DNA of 64,000 nt from Elymus sibiricus (Eukaryota; Streptophyta; Magnoliopsida; Poales; Poaceae), in the NCBI GenBank assembly GCA_039707655.1, contig CM077664.1:122920485-122984484 (forward strand), given 5' to 3'. The position numbers and the translations under genes were made by a program. Shown here one piece after another: positions 33,383 through 44,893 of the stretch. The first letter of the stretch is position 1. Every line of letters starts with the position of its first letter. Under the pieces are notes generated by a model, which worked only from the letters and a program-made list of their open reading frames with translations, was not told the origin of the DNA and made no database searches.

Positions 33383-35445
33383 TTAATGCCTTTTAGCTAG
33401 GCATGATGATTTCAATGATGCTCGCATAAAAGTGAAGAATTGAAACATAAAGAGAGCATCATAAAACATATGACAAGCACATTTAAGCCTAACCCACTTC
33501 CTATGCATAGGGATTTTGTGAGCAAACAATTTATGGGAGCAAGAATCAACTAGCATAGGAAGGCAAAACAAGCATAACTTCAAAACTTTCAACACATAGA
33601 GAGGAATCTTGATATTATTGCAACACCTACAAGCATATGATCCTCTCTCATAATAATTTTCAGTAGCATCATGAATGAATTCAACAATATAACTATCACA
33701 TAAAGCATTCTTTTCATGACCTACAAACATAGAATTTTTATTACTCTCCACACAAGCAATTTTCTTCTCATTCATAATAGTGGGAGTATCAAAAATTGTT
33801 TCCACATTAAAATAGTAATGTTCAGTAAAAGGGTATTCATAATTATGACATGTATTATAATAATAATCATCACTCTTTTTCATAACATAAGTATCATCAC
33901 AATAATCATCATAAGTAGCAATTTTGTTCTCATCATAATCAATCGAAACCTCTTCCAAAGTAGTGGATTCAACATTAAATAAAGTCATGACCTCTCCAAA
34001 TCCACTTTTATCATTATTAAAATAAGATTGAACACCCTCCAAAATAGTGGGATAATTATTATCTAGAGTTGACACTCTTCCAAACCCACTTTCATAAATA
34101 TTGCAATCATCATAAATAGGAGGCATGCAATCATCATAACAAATTTGCTCATCAAAAGTAGGGGGACTAAAAAGATCATCTTCATTAAGCATAGCATCCC
34201 CAAGCTTGGGACAAACATTAATTGCAGCAAATAAATTCTCAAACATGTCATTCTCATCAAACATAGCATCCCCAAGCTTGTGGCTTGGCATATCATTAGC
34301 ATAATCACTATTATCATCAATAGTATGAATAGCACCAATAGTATAACAATTATTATCATCACAATTTTCTAAGTTGGTGCCAAAAAGATTTTCAAGATTA
34401 TAAGAAGTATCATTATTCTCCCAATCATAATCATCATAATGAGTAATAGGCATAATAAAATCATCCTCAATAGTTCCTTCGGACATTGTACCATAAGACA
34501 AAGAAACAATATCACCATCAAGTATATCATCTTCCACAATTATTTTTGATTCACTCTCATGAGGCACAACAATAATAGGAGCAACATTATTTGGGAGGGA
34601 TACCTTTTTACCTCTACTCTTTTCTTCTTCTTCACCACATCATGTGTGGCTTTAATCAATTTTTTCGAGCTTCTTATTGATGAGATTGGTTGAATAGGAA
34701 GTTCCTCCTCGTCACCTATTTCATCATGAGAGACAATAGGAGAGAAAGTGGAAATCTTTACCCTTTCATTAGTGTTCCTTTTATATTCTATTGGTTTTCC
34801 CGTCTTTCTATAGTTGGCAATATAAGCATTCTCATTGCAATTTACCACACAAAACATATAGATTTCCTCTAGATTAGTTTCAATGTTGTTTGTGAGAATG
34901 AATACTTCAAACCAACTATTTTTATGTGACAATTCCTCACACCCCAAAAATAGATAAAGCTCATTATATAGTTCAAGGGCGGTCAAGTCATTACAATATT
35001 TAGCCATAATTCGATCATGAAAAAGTATGCATTGAAAATTAAGGTGACCAACTTTATTGCAAAGTTCACAAGTAATGAGATGAAGAGAGCATAATTTTGT
35101 AGCAAATTCATCTATCACTTTGAGCAAAAAATTGGTTCTATCATGTTTATGCTTCTTACAAAATCTATCCTCCCTATAAGGCATGTCTTCACAAACTTTA
35201 TGCACTCCACAAAAATTGACATGCTTATAAGAAACATTTTTGTCATGATTAGTGCAATCATCATTAGTATTTTGGATATTCATAGAATTCATACTAACAA
35301 CATTGCAATCATGCTCATCATTCATGGATTTCATGCCAAACATTTTATTGAATTCTTCTTCTATCAATTGAGCACAATTTTCCGATCCATCATTTTCAAG
35401 AAAGACATGATAAAGACGAATAATATGAGGCAACCTCAATTCCAT
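33383..35445 (-). pseudogene. E5 gag-like ORF with zinc knuckle, frameshifted
   Basis: Two overlapping minus-strand frames, 35445-34540 (301 residues) and 34567-33383 (394 residues), together form one long protein broken by a frameshift near 34600. The first part starts like the E4 frame and carries a CX2CX4HX4C zinc knuckle (residues 126-139; 35029-35070), a nucleic-acid-binding mark of Gag. The second part is very rich in Asp, Tyr and Asn, has two copies of a KLGDAM-x-(N/D)E(D/N)D motif, and ends with the Cys-rich, hydrophobic tail shared with E4. I infer a Gag-type protein unique to this lineage; no protease or polymerase is present. Confidence 0.65.
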
Positions 35446-35543
35446 TTTTTTGTAGTTTTCTTAGATAAACCAAACTAGTGATAAAACAAGAAACTAAAAG
35501 ATTCAATTGCAAGATCTAAAGATATACCTTCAAGTACTCACCT

Positions 35544-35560
35544 CCCCGACAACGGCGCCA
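35544..35560 (-). other. E5 primer binding site
   Basis: CCCCGACAACGGCGCCA on the plus strand; the same variant (TGTCGGGG) is present in E4, unlike E1/E3. Confidence 0.8.
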
Positions 35561-35570
35561 GAAAAGAGCT

Positions 35571-37244
35571 TGATGTCTACTACACAACTTATTCTTGTAG
35601 ACTCGTGTTGGGCCTCCAAGCGCTGAGTTTTGTAGGACGGTAGCAATTTTCCCTCAAGTGGATGACCTAAGGTTTATCAATCCGTGGGAGGCGTAGGTTG
35701 AAGATGGTCTCTCTCAAACAACCCTGCAACCAAATAACAAAGAGTCTCTTGTGTCCCCAACACACCCAATACAATGGTAAATTGTATAGGTGCACTAGTT
35801 CGGCGAAGAGATGGTGATACAAGTGTAGTATGGATAGTAGATATAGGTTTTTGTAGTGCGAACAATAAAAAACAGCAAGGTAGCAAGTAACAAAAGTAAG
35901 CATAAACGGTATTGCAATGCTTAGAAACAAGGCCTAGGATTCATACTTTCGCTAGTGCAATCTCTCAACAATGCTAACATAATTGGATCATATAACCATC
36001 CCTCAACGCGCGATAAAGAATCACTCCCAAGTTCCTATTAGCGGAGAACATAAGATAGAAATTGTTTGTAGGGTACGAAACCACCTCAAAGTTATCCTTT
36101 CCGATCGATCTATTGAGCTATTCCTATAAGTGTCACAAACAGCCCTAGAGTTTGTACTAAAATAACACCATATGATACACATCAACCAACTCTAATGTCA
36201 CCTAGATACTCCAATGTCACCACAAGTATCCGTGAGTTGATTATACGATATGCATCAACCAACTTCATAATCATAATATTCACTCCACACAAAGAACTCC
36301 AAGGAGCACCCCAAAGTTTCTGTCGGAGAAAAGATAATGAAAACGTGCATCAACCCCTATGCTTAGATTACCCCAATGTCACCACAGGAATCTGCGAGTT
36401 GAGTGCCAAAACATATATCAAATGAATCAATATAATACCCCATTGTCACCACGGGTATTCATATGCAAGACATACATCAAGTGTTCTCAAATCTGAAATA
36501 TTCAATCCAACAATAACAAAACCTCAAAGGGAAAAGATTCGATTCATCACAACAAGGATAGAGAGGGAAGAAACACCATATGATCCAACTATATTAACAA
36601 AGCTCGCGATACATCAAGATCGTGCCAAATCAAGAACACGAGAGAGAGAGAGAGAGATCAAACACATAGCTACTGGTACAAACCCTCAGCCCCGAGGGTG
36701 AACTACTCCCTCCTCGTCATGGAGACCACCGGGATAATGAAGATGGCCTCCGGTGATAATTTCCCCCTCCGGCAGGGTGCCGGAACGGGGCTTCAGATGA
36801 GATCTCTTCAGAACAGAGGCTTGCAGCGGTGTAAAAACTCAACTAGGTTAACTTTCGGGGGTTTCTGAATATATATGATTTTTCAGCATTGGAATCACGC
36901 GAAGAGGTGCCACAGGGGGCCCACGAGGCACCAGGGTGCGCCTAGGGGGGCAGGCGCGCCCAGGTGTCTCGTGAGGCCCCCGTGGCTCTTCTGCTGCTTC
37001 CCCGAAGCTTCCTGGGTCCGTTTCCTTCTAGAAAAAATCGTCAAAAAGTTTCGTTGCATTTGGACTTCATTTGATATGGATTTTCTGGAAAACCAAAAAC
37101 AAGCAGAAAACAGCAACTGGCACTGGGCACTAGGTCAATATGTTAGTCCATAAAAATCATATAAAAGTGCACCAAAATCATACAAAACTATAATAAACAT
37201 GGCATGAATACTTCATAAATTATAGATACGTTGGAGACGTATCA
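35571..37244 (-). repeat. E5 5' LTR
   Basis: Plus-strand ends TGATGTCTAC and GACGTATCA, 1674 bp. Hairpin arms lie at about 36921-36943 and 36952-36975. Confidence 0.9.
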
Positions 37245-37480
37245 AGGACGTCTCGTTTCTTGAAGGGGACGTGACTGTTGAATAAATAAGTGGCGTTATT
37301 TGGGGAGGTTCAGCATGTACATGTTCTACGATCCAGGAAATGAACTAGCAATCGGCATATTGTCAACATGGATTAGTTGAGACCAAAAGCATCTTGAGAA
37401 AACATACCGACTTAATCAGAAGAAGATATACTCAAAGATTACATCAATGATTTGCTAATCAACGAACTGTAGATAGAATG
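37245..37480 (-). pseudogene. CACTA-2 ORF exon continued, plus upstream intron
   Basis: Read on the minus strand, the stretch ending at 37245 encodes NATYLFNSHVPFKKRDVL and runs in frame, without any lost or added base, into the exon at 21878-21641. The rest up to 37480 is non-coding. The right terminus of CACTA-2 was not found; GCAGTG at 37485 is too short a match to use. Confidence 0.45.
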
Positions 37481-37548
37481 ACATGCAGTGTTAACTAGGG
37501 GCGCAATAAGAACCCTAATCCTAAACTCAAATAAGACCAAAGTTTTTA

Positions 37549-37654
37549 CTCCATCCGATCGATCCATACTACTTGTCGCTCCAACGGATGTATCTGGACG
37601 TATTTTAGCGGTAGATCATCCATTTGAGCGAGAAGTAATATGGATCCGAGGGAG
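37549..37654 (-). mobile_element. Stowaway-type MITE, decayed
   Basis: About 106 bp bounded by CTCCATCCGATCGATCC and GGATCCGAGGGAG, with the typical inner CTTGTCGCT and TCCATTTGAGCGAGAAGTA segments in inverted arrangement. A TA target base pair lies on the left (37547-37548); the right one has become CA. Confidence 0.7.
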
Positions 37655-37684
37655 CAGTTTAAAAACAAGAACGCAAAGAGAACT

Positions 37685-38030
37685 CATCGATTAGAATGAG
37701 ATCTTGGGGTACTTTTACCATCATAGCAAATGGGGCGTAGCAGAACGCCGTCCGTCAGGAACGGCTCCCTGACCAAACGATTTGTGGCCATAGCTAGCGA
37801 GAGCCATCGGCTGGGAGGAGGATGGATCTGGAGGCGAAGAGTGAGCGAGAGAGAGAGAGAGAGAGGTAAAGGAGGAGACAACTCGTTTTATGGAAGGGGA
37901 TGAGATTGGTGTGGAAAAAAGAGGCGTTATTTGGGGAGGGTTGGGATTAGGTGGGCGCGCGGGCAGTTCAAAAATGAGTGGAGGGAAGGGAAATTTTGAG
38001 GGAACGCTTTGTGGGGGAGGCAATGATAAA
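37685..38030 (-). other. Possible minus-strand 5' exon with CT-rich leader
   Basis: On the minus strand a (CT)n leader (about 37842-37866) is followed by ATG codons at 37807 and 37789. The frame from 37789 reads MATNRLVREPFLTDGVLLRP and reaches a GATG/GTAAAAG that could be a donor. No downstream exon was found and the product is not recognised. It may be a truncated host exon or the start of CACTA-1 beyond its nested guest. The 17-base segment GGCGTTATTTGGGGAGG occurs here (37923) and again at 37293. Confidence 0.25.
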
Positions 38031-38149
38031 TTTGAGCTTTGTTCAGTTCCAGTTTTGTTTCCTTCATATTATACAAGAACAACTTTCTGTAAACTTGCAG
38101 CACTTTCACAAATAGTCGTGACCACTTTCATATGAAAAAAGAAACCACA

Positions 38150-39100
38150 GTTCATGTGACACCATGTTCCTCGCATATATGTTGGTTCTACTTTGCTTTA
38201 TAATGTGTTCATGTAGTACCGTGTTCCTCGCTTTATTTAAGGTGAGACCAATAGGTTTGCAATGCACAGTCATTTTGTTCGTGCATGTCACTTGAAGAAA
38301 GCACATTCCTCATGTGAGTGTGTCACAACTGTTTACAAATTCAAGCTCGCAGTGTCGGTTGTCAGGTCACACTTTGAGATTATACTTTGCACGCGGCAAG
38401 GTGCGACTATCAGAAGGATTTGAGAGAGCATGAATCCGAACACGCTCCATACTTTCTAAGCATGATGCAAACCACTTAGTGTAGTGAATTTAAAAAAAAA
38501 TACTATTCATTGTTTACATCACACTATGGACTTTCGACGTGCAAACAAGCTTAGGTTATGCATGGTGTCATACATTGGCCATAGTTCATTGGTCATAAAA
38601 CTATCTGTATTTGACATTTTGTTTGCTTCTATAATTTTGATCATGGCATTATGTGTTCATGGGGTACCATGTTCCTCACATATTTAAGGTGGGCCCAAGT
38701 GGTATGAAATGCACAATCATTTTGTTCGTTTATCATGTGAAGTGTATTGTTTACAAACTCAAGTGCGCGTGGCCAGTTGTCACGTCATACTTTGAGCTTC
38801 TATCACGAGCATGCGGAAAGGTGCCTCCATAGCTGAATGTTCAAAAAACTATCTGCATTTGACATTTTATTTTTTCTTATGTACTATTGATGGGTAAATG
38901 TTCATGTCTTGGGATGTTGATTGCATATGTAAGGTGATCCCAATAGGTTTGTAATGCACATACGTTTCGTTCGTGCGAGTATCTTGAATAAAGCAAGTTT
39001 CATCATATCAAGTGTCACGTATGGTTACAAATTAAAGTTCGGGGTGCCGGTTGTGACACCATAATTTGAGATATCCTTTAAAGGTTAAAACAAAACAAGT
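38150..39100. repeat. Diverged tandem repeats upstream of the exonuclease-like gene
   Basis: Three blocks (about 38205-38400, 38655-38830, 38895-39075) share the order GTTCATG, TTCCTC, AAGGTGAGACCAATAGG-like, TTGCAATGCACA, TTTTGTTCGTG and a GTTGTCACGTCA-like end. They are too diverged for a simple satellite and resemble transposon subterminal arrays or an old promoter duplication. No gene is seen here. Confidence 0.55.
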
Positions 39101-39580
39101 GGAGCGTGTCATATCAAAAGCACGCACAATGCATGGTGCTTTTGTAAAAATATGTGATTGTATCGTTGTTAACTTTCTACAAATGCTTTTTCGTGAATAG
39201 TGTGAGCACTTTTAGAATTATTTGCAAGGGCCTTCAAAATCCATGACCAGCTTTCGGAAACAGTATGAGCGCTTCTACAATACACCGAGAGCACTTTCAG
39301 AGTCTTTGTGCATTGAAAAAAGCAATGCACTGTCACGTCTTCGTGTGTTAAAAAAAAAGCAACGCACGGTCACGTCTTCGTGTGCCTCCTCGTCTGCCTT
39401 GTATGAACGGGGTGCCGTCAGATCGTGGCTACACGACGCATGCTTGGTATGCCCGTCGTTCAAACTACTTCGGCGGCCTCCTAGTCTCCCACGACGAATT
39501 AAGCGGTTGCCAAATCCCCTCTCCATCGCCTTCCCCATTCCACTCTCAATCTCTCCCCGCATCTTTCTATCACTAGCACC

Positions 39581-40336
39581 ATGTCTCGCGCTGGATCTTT
39601 CGGCAGCCTCGGCGGCGACAGGATGGTGATGCCGGGCTTACTAGCCCCGTTCACTTGGGAACGATGTGTTGACCTCAATGGCGGCCGCACCGTCTACACC
39701 AACGAGATTAGTGCCATCGACACGTGGATACAAGGGACCGAGGAGTACATGCGAGCGAATGAACTGGTCTTCGTCGGCATATACCTCGAGTACACTCCCT
39801 CGCAGGAGAAGGTAGTAGTCATCCAGATTTGCGATGGAGCTAGTTGTCTCATTTACCAGGTATGCCAGTCGCCAGGGGTGAGCACATCCCTACGGAAGTT
39901 CCTCCTCAAGGAGCAGTACACATTCGTAGGTTTTTGCATCTTGCATGACATACAACTGTTGGAGCCCTTGGGCTTAAGGGTCACAAATTATAAGGACATC
40001 CAGGCTGAATGGGTTGTTCCAGATGACGAAGACAAGCCTTTGAATTCGCTCGGGGAAGTCGCCGGATTAATCATTGATGAATTCTACGACGAGAAGAAGA
40101 AGTTGTTCGATAAGAAGTATCACCAACGCTGGGCTGAGGAGCTCTGTGATGCACAAATCGCGTACGCGTGCATGGACGCGTATGCATGCTTAGCCGTATG
40201 GAGATGGATCTACCTCATCGAGCAGGGTCGGACAGAAGCAGAAGAAAGGCGAGTGATGCGGACCATTCATGAAAACATCAAGAAGATGGAGATGACGCAA
40301 CGCAAACTGGAGAAGGCGAAGCATGGGAGATATTAG
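39581..40336 (+). CDS. Werner-type 3'-5' exonuclease-like protein, first catalytic Asp replaced
   Basis: A single-exon frame of 251 residues with the DEDDy exonuclease fold. The motif I region reads VGIYLEY (Tyr68, Glu70) where active members have VGIDLEY. Motif II Asp is kept (LHDIQLL, Asp123). Motif III is YACMDAY (Tyr195, Asp199), the DEDDy pattern. Family enzymes remove nucleotides from 3' ends with two metal ions held by these acids, so loss of the first Asp should abolish or greatly weaken catalysis. Grass genomes hold many intronless paralogues of this kind. The start is the first ATG after a CT-rich leader; the C-terminus is basic and helical. The frame is otherwise intact. A second, broken paralogue lies at 44107-44893. 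Confidence 0.75.
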   Translation: MSRAGSFGSLGGDRMVMPGLLAPFTWERCVDLNGGRTVYTNEISAIDTWIQGTEEYMRANELVFVGIYLEYTPSQEKVVVIQICDGASCLIYQVCQSPGVSTSLRKFLLKEQYTFVGFCILHDIQLLEPLGLRVTNYKDIQAEWVVPDDEDKPLNSLGEVAGLIIDEFYDEKKKLFDKKYHQRWAEELCDAQIAYACMDAYACLAVWRWIYLIEQGRTEAEERRVMRTIHENIKKMEMTQRKLEKAKHGRY

Positions 40337-40541
40337 TTTTGAATAGATTAGTTTTATTATGATTTATGTTATTTAAATTCTGCTGAACTTGGCTGATTTA
40401 TACTGAAGTTGTGAGTTCCAATGTTTTGAACATTTGTGGTATCGTACTATGAAGTCAATTAATGTACCTGTCGGCCCTTGAAAGCGGTATGTTCGCATAC
40501 TACCTTGTCAAATCTTTATCTTTCCCGTTCACCATCATGCC

Positions 40542-41609
40542 TGATGTCTACTACACAACTTATTCTTGTAGACTCTGTTGGGCCTCCAAGCGCAGAGTTT
40601 TGTAGGACAGCAACAAATTTCCCTCAAGTGGATGACCTAAGGTTTATCAATCCGTGGGAGGTGTAGGATGAAGATGGTCTCTCTCAAACAACCCTACAAT
40701 CAAATACAAACAATCTCTTGTGTCCCCAACACACCCAATACAATGATAAATTGTATAGGTGCACTAGTTCGACGAAGAGATGGTGATACAAGTGTAGTAT
40801 GGATAGTAGACATAGGTTTTTGTAATCTGAAATAATAAAAACAGCAAGGTAGCAAGTAACAAAAGTGAGCACAAACAATATTGCAATGCTTGGAAACAAG
40901 GCCTAGGGTTCATACTTTCACTAGTGCAATCTCTCAACAGTGCTAACATAATTGAATCATATAATAATCCCTCAACGTGCGATAAAGAATCACTCCAAAG
41001 TTCTTATCAATAGCAGAGAGCATAAGATGAAATTGTTGTAGGTAGCAAACCACCTCAAAGTTATCTTTCCGATCAATCTATTGAGCCATCCCTATAAGTG
41101 TCACAAACAACCCTAGAGTTCGTACTAGAATAACACCATATGATACGCATCAATCAACTCTAATGTCACCTAGATGCTCCAATGTCACCACAAGTATCCG
41201 TGAGTCAATTATTTGATATGCATCAAACAATTTCAGATTCATAATATTCAATCCAACACAAAGAACTTCAAAGAGTACCCCAAAGTTTCTATCGGAGAAA
41301 GTAGGATGAAAACGTTTATCAACCTCTATGCCTAGATTACCCCATTGTCACCACGGGAATCCACAAGTTGATTACCAAAACATATATCAAGTGACTCAAT
41401 AGAATACCCCATTGTCACCACGGGTATCCACATGCAAAACATACATCAAGTGATCTCAAATCCAAATATTCAATCCGATAATAATGAAACCTCAAAGGGA
41501 AAGACTCAATTCATCACAACAAGATAGACATGGAAGAACACCATATGATCCAACTATATTAACAAAGCTCATGGTACATCAAGATCGTGCCAAATCAAGA
41601 ACACGAGAG

Positions 41610-41645
<36 letters not shown>

Positions 41646-42224
41646 AAACACATAGCTACTGGTACATACCCTCAGCCCCAAGGGTGAACTACTCCCTCCT
41701 CGTCATGGAGACTGCTGGGATGATGAAGATGGCCTCCGGTGATGGTTTCCCCCTCCGGCAGGGTGCCGGAAAAGGCCTCCAGATGAGATCGCTTCAGAAC
41801 AGAGGCTTGCGGCAGCAGCGTGGAAGTTCTAGGTTTCTTTTTGGGGGTTTCCCAATTTATAAGAATTTTCAGCATTGGTTTCACATCAGGGGGGGTATCC
41901 GAGGGACCCACGAGCTCAGGTGGCGCGCCCTAGGGGGGCGCCAGGTGAGCTCGTGGCTCCCCTGGACACCTTCCGGCTCCCTCCCGAAGCTTCCTGGGTC
42001 TCTTATTTTCCATAAAAAATCACCATAAAATTCCGTGGCATTTGAACTTCGTTTGGTATGGATTTTCTGGAAAACCAAAAACATGCAGAAAACTGCAACT
42101 GGCACTGGGCACTAGGTTAATAGGTTAGTTCCATAAAAATCATATAAAAGTGCACCAAAACCATATAAAATTGTTGTAAACATGGCATGAATACCTCATA
42201 AATAGATACATTGGAGACGTATCA
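40542..42224 (-). repeat. 3' LTR of Gypsy element E7 (E4/E5 family)
   Basis: 1683 bp, TGATGTCTAC to GACGTATCA. Hairpin arms lie at 41908-41929 and 41937-41956 with a third sequence type (GAGCTCA). A (GA)n tract is at 41605-41643. It inserted only 205 bp downstream of the exonuclease-like stop codon. The 5 bases on its left are ATGCC; the other end of the element is lost. Confidence 0.88.
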
Positions 42225-43396
42225 GCATCCCCAAGCTTAATTCCTGCTCGTCCTCGAGTAGGTAAATGATAAAAGAAATAATTTATGAAGTGTGAATGCT
42301 AGCATAGTGCATAAGTTTGTTCAATGATAATTTCAATCACTTCTCCTAGCATCATAAACAGCAACTCTTTCTCATAAAACTCATCATGATAAAGTAGCAA
42401 TCAATTCACATGTTATGGTTCAAACAATGCATTTTCTTGAAACTTAACAACCTATGTTCTTAGTCACCAAACAATTACAAATCATATTATTTTTGGAAAA
42501 GTCTAAGTAAGAGCTCCACATACTCAATTATCATATAGTCTTCTATGATTTCTAGTACTCAAAGCATATTTTTAAAACAAATAGCATCCATCGAACACAG
42601 AGGAAGATAGGGGCTTAATGTTTCGCCTCCCAACTTACTTATCATAGAGATAATCGTCAACAATAATAACTCATGATCAAATATATCTGACTGGATATAT
42701 GTACCCGGATCTTTCCCCACCACATGATGCTTGCCAAGTGGAGAATAATTGAGGTTGAAATAAGAAGTTGACTCAACAAAAATAAATTTGACAGAAAAAT
42801 AAAAGATATGCCCTTCGCAGAGGGAAGCAAGGATTTGCTTATGTGCCAGAGCTCATTGCTTAAAATAAAGATGAATACATTTTGAGTGGTGTGCCTTTCC
42901 TGTCAACATTACGACAAAGGATTTCAATATCTTCCATGCTAAACACATTATTGGCGGTTCCCATGCAGAAAGGAAAAGATTTACTCCCCCACAACCATAC
43001 AAACACAAGCCATGGCTAGCCGAATCCACGGGTGCCCTCCAAACAATCAACTTTCCAGGGGGAGTTTGTTTTATTATATTTTTCTTTGTTTTTGTTTAAC
43101 GGGACTGGGCATCCCAATTACCAGCCTCTCTCGTGCAAGACGAGTGAATAAACTCTCGTTGTGAGAATAACCCACTTAGCATGGAAGACATTGACCGCCC
43201 CGTCACTCCATGAGCGGTACGGGCACACAAAATAGATGTTTATTTGAATGATTAGAGATGGTACATGCAAATTTACTTGGAACAGTAGGGTAATACCATA
43301 TATAGGTAGGTGTGGTGGACACTCATGGAAGAAACTTGGCTCAAGGATTTTGGATGCACAAGCAGTATTCCCGCTTAGTACATAAATTTTGCCTAG
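42225..43396 (-). mobile_element. E7 internal region, truncated
   Basis: Starts with the polypurine tract complement GCATCCCCAAGCTTAATTCC, follows E5's internal order and has the conserved motif at 43302-43318. It is cut at 43396 where a CACTA end begins. No 5' LTR is found to the right. Confidence 0.8.
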
Positions 43397-44106
43397 CACT
43401 ACTGCAGGATGGTCCTAACGCGACACATGTATACGAGACCAATCGACCAAACTGTGTGCAATGCATTAATCGCAAACGGTACCATAATGAAACCGTCACC
43501 AATGAAATGAACTGTGTGCGATGGCAGATCCATCAAGCACGATTCAGAAAAGATTTGCGTGTGCGAATCGTGGCATACCGTTGATCGATACGAACTATTT
43601 GCGATGAGCCAAACAATAGAAATGGTCAGCCAGATCAAGGTGTGTGCGATAGACGGCATACAGTTCACTCGGATGAACCATCTGCGATGAGACAAAACAA
43701 CAGAAACGGTCAGGCAAATCAATGTGTGTGCGATAGAGGGCATGCAGTTCACTCGGATGAACCGCTTGCGATGATCCAGAATAACAGAAACGGTCAGCCA
43801 GATCAACGTGTGTGCGATAGACGGCATACAGGTCTCTCGGATGAACTGTTTGCGATGAGCGAAAATGAACACAAACGATTTGGATTAATATGATGTGTGT
43901 GATACCCGGCAAACAGGTCAGTAATAAGAATTGTGTGGGAAGACTGATAATAACACAGATGATTCCTACTAATAAGATGTGTGTGTTATGGGAAACACTT
44001 GCTGGTATACAATTGTCAGCGATTGATGAAATCATCACCAACTGGTTCCGTAGTTTAGTCCGTGTGTGATGTGATTTGCTCTGTTTGCACAACATCTATG
44101 CTCTGT
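43397..44106. mobile_element. CACTA-type terminus with 83-84 bp tandem repeats
   Basis: Begins CACTACTGCAGGATGG directly after TAG. From 43603 a repeat of 83-84 bp (starts at 43603, 43686, 43770 and 43854) contains GATGAG, AGAAACGGTCAG, GTGTGTGCGATAGA and TCACTCGGATGAACC. The array is flanked by looser copies on both sides. CACTA termini carry such subterminal repeats. The opposite end was not found. Long open frames on the minus strand here are a by-product of the repeat. Confidence 0.6.
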
Positions 44107-44893
44107 CTACAGAACAACAACATATATACTTATAAGAACATGATTGCATAACCAAATTAAACATCCAATTACATAACTGACTACAGATAGCATTTGCACA
44201 CTGCTCTGCTTCTTCTTCTGATGCTTGCCGCCACTGCTCTGCTTGTGGCTCGATCCCTCGTGGTCTACATGAAGGAGGCACTCCCTCATGTCAATTATCC
44301 GCCTGTACATGTCGTAGCATGTGTACGCGTTCTTGCCCGCGAACGTGAGGTGACCTTCATCCAGCCTCCGCACCCAGGCCTTGTGCCAGACTAAAGGATT
44401 GACCTTGGCGGCATCCTTCATGTCATTCTAGTAGGGGTCGATGATGGCCTTGGCGAGGTCAACCAGGGATGCCTTCTACTTAATGTTGCCCCAGACCCTG
44501 TAGTGGCCACGGATGTCGACAAGCTTCTGGCAGGCCAAGCCCGAAGTCGCGAGCACTTTTACATCATCGATGGTGTCCACCGTAGCGAACTTGTAGTCGG
44601 GGCTGTTGACAAACCTGGCGAAACGCTCGCATGGCCTTGTGGCCAGGCAGTAGTGGTAGACGAGGACGTGATGGCCCACGCACAATTGGGCGACGGCAAC
44701 CTTCTGATCAACCTCGGGACGACCGGCGGTGTACTGGAGGTCGAAGCCGACCACTTTGTACTTGTCATCCTCAGCAAGCAACTGCTCCATGGTGTTGATG
44801 GTCTCCTCCACCATGACCGGGTCGTCGGTGTACACCACCGAGAGGTCCTTCCCCCCTCACATGGGTGTCCACAGGATACACGCCGAACTCCAT
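44107..44893 (-). pseudogene. Second 3'-5' exonuclease-like gene, broken
   Basis: Minus-strand relative of the gene at 39581. The start MEFGVYPVDTHVR (44893) is followed by a one-base frameshift near 44855. The next frame holds YTDDPVMVEETI and motif I as GFDLQYT, so the Asp is kept but the usual Glu is Gln. Motif II (TIDDVKVL) is visible. Two in-frame TAG codons follow, at 44476-44478 and about 44431, and then the C-terminal part with KNAYTCYDMYRRI (motif III region) and a Lys/Gln-rich tail. It cannot give a full protein. It lies next to a CACTA end and could be a captured copy. Confidence 0.7.

Larger units (their letters stand above)
28774..37244 (-). mobile_element. Gypsy (Athila/Sabrina-type) element E5, 3' LTR truncated
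   Basis: Minus-strand element of the E4 family. The 5' LTR is at 35571-37244 (1674 bp), the primer site at 35544-35560, a two-part reading frame at 33383-35445, the polypurine tract next to 30170, and a 3' LTR of which 1396 bp remain (28774-30169), lacking its last 280 bp or so. It joins E4 tail to tail at about 28771-28774. Confidence 0.88.

Noticed and set aside
37481..37500. GCAGTG at 37485 as the right end of CACTA-2
   Set aside because: Only six bases match the expected terminus and the 3 bp flanks do not agree.
41605..41643. Long GA tract as a regulatory element
   Set aside because: It is an expansion of the GAGAGA present in all LTRs of this family.
43399..44095. Long minus-strand frames with a repeated IAHTLI peptide
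   Set aside because: They follow from the 83-84 bp DNA repeat; no start context, no domain, and the frame changes between units.
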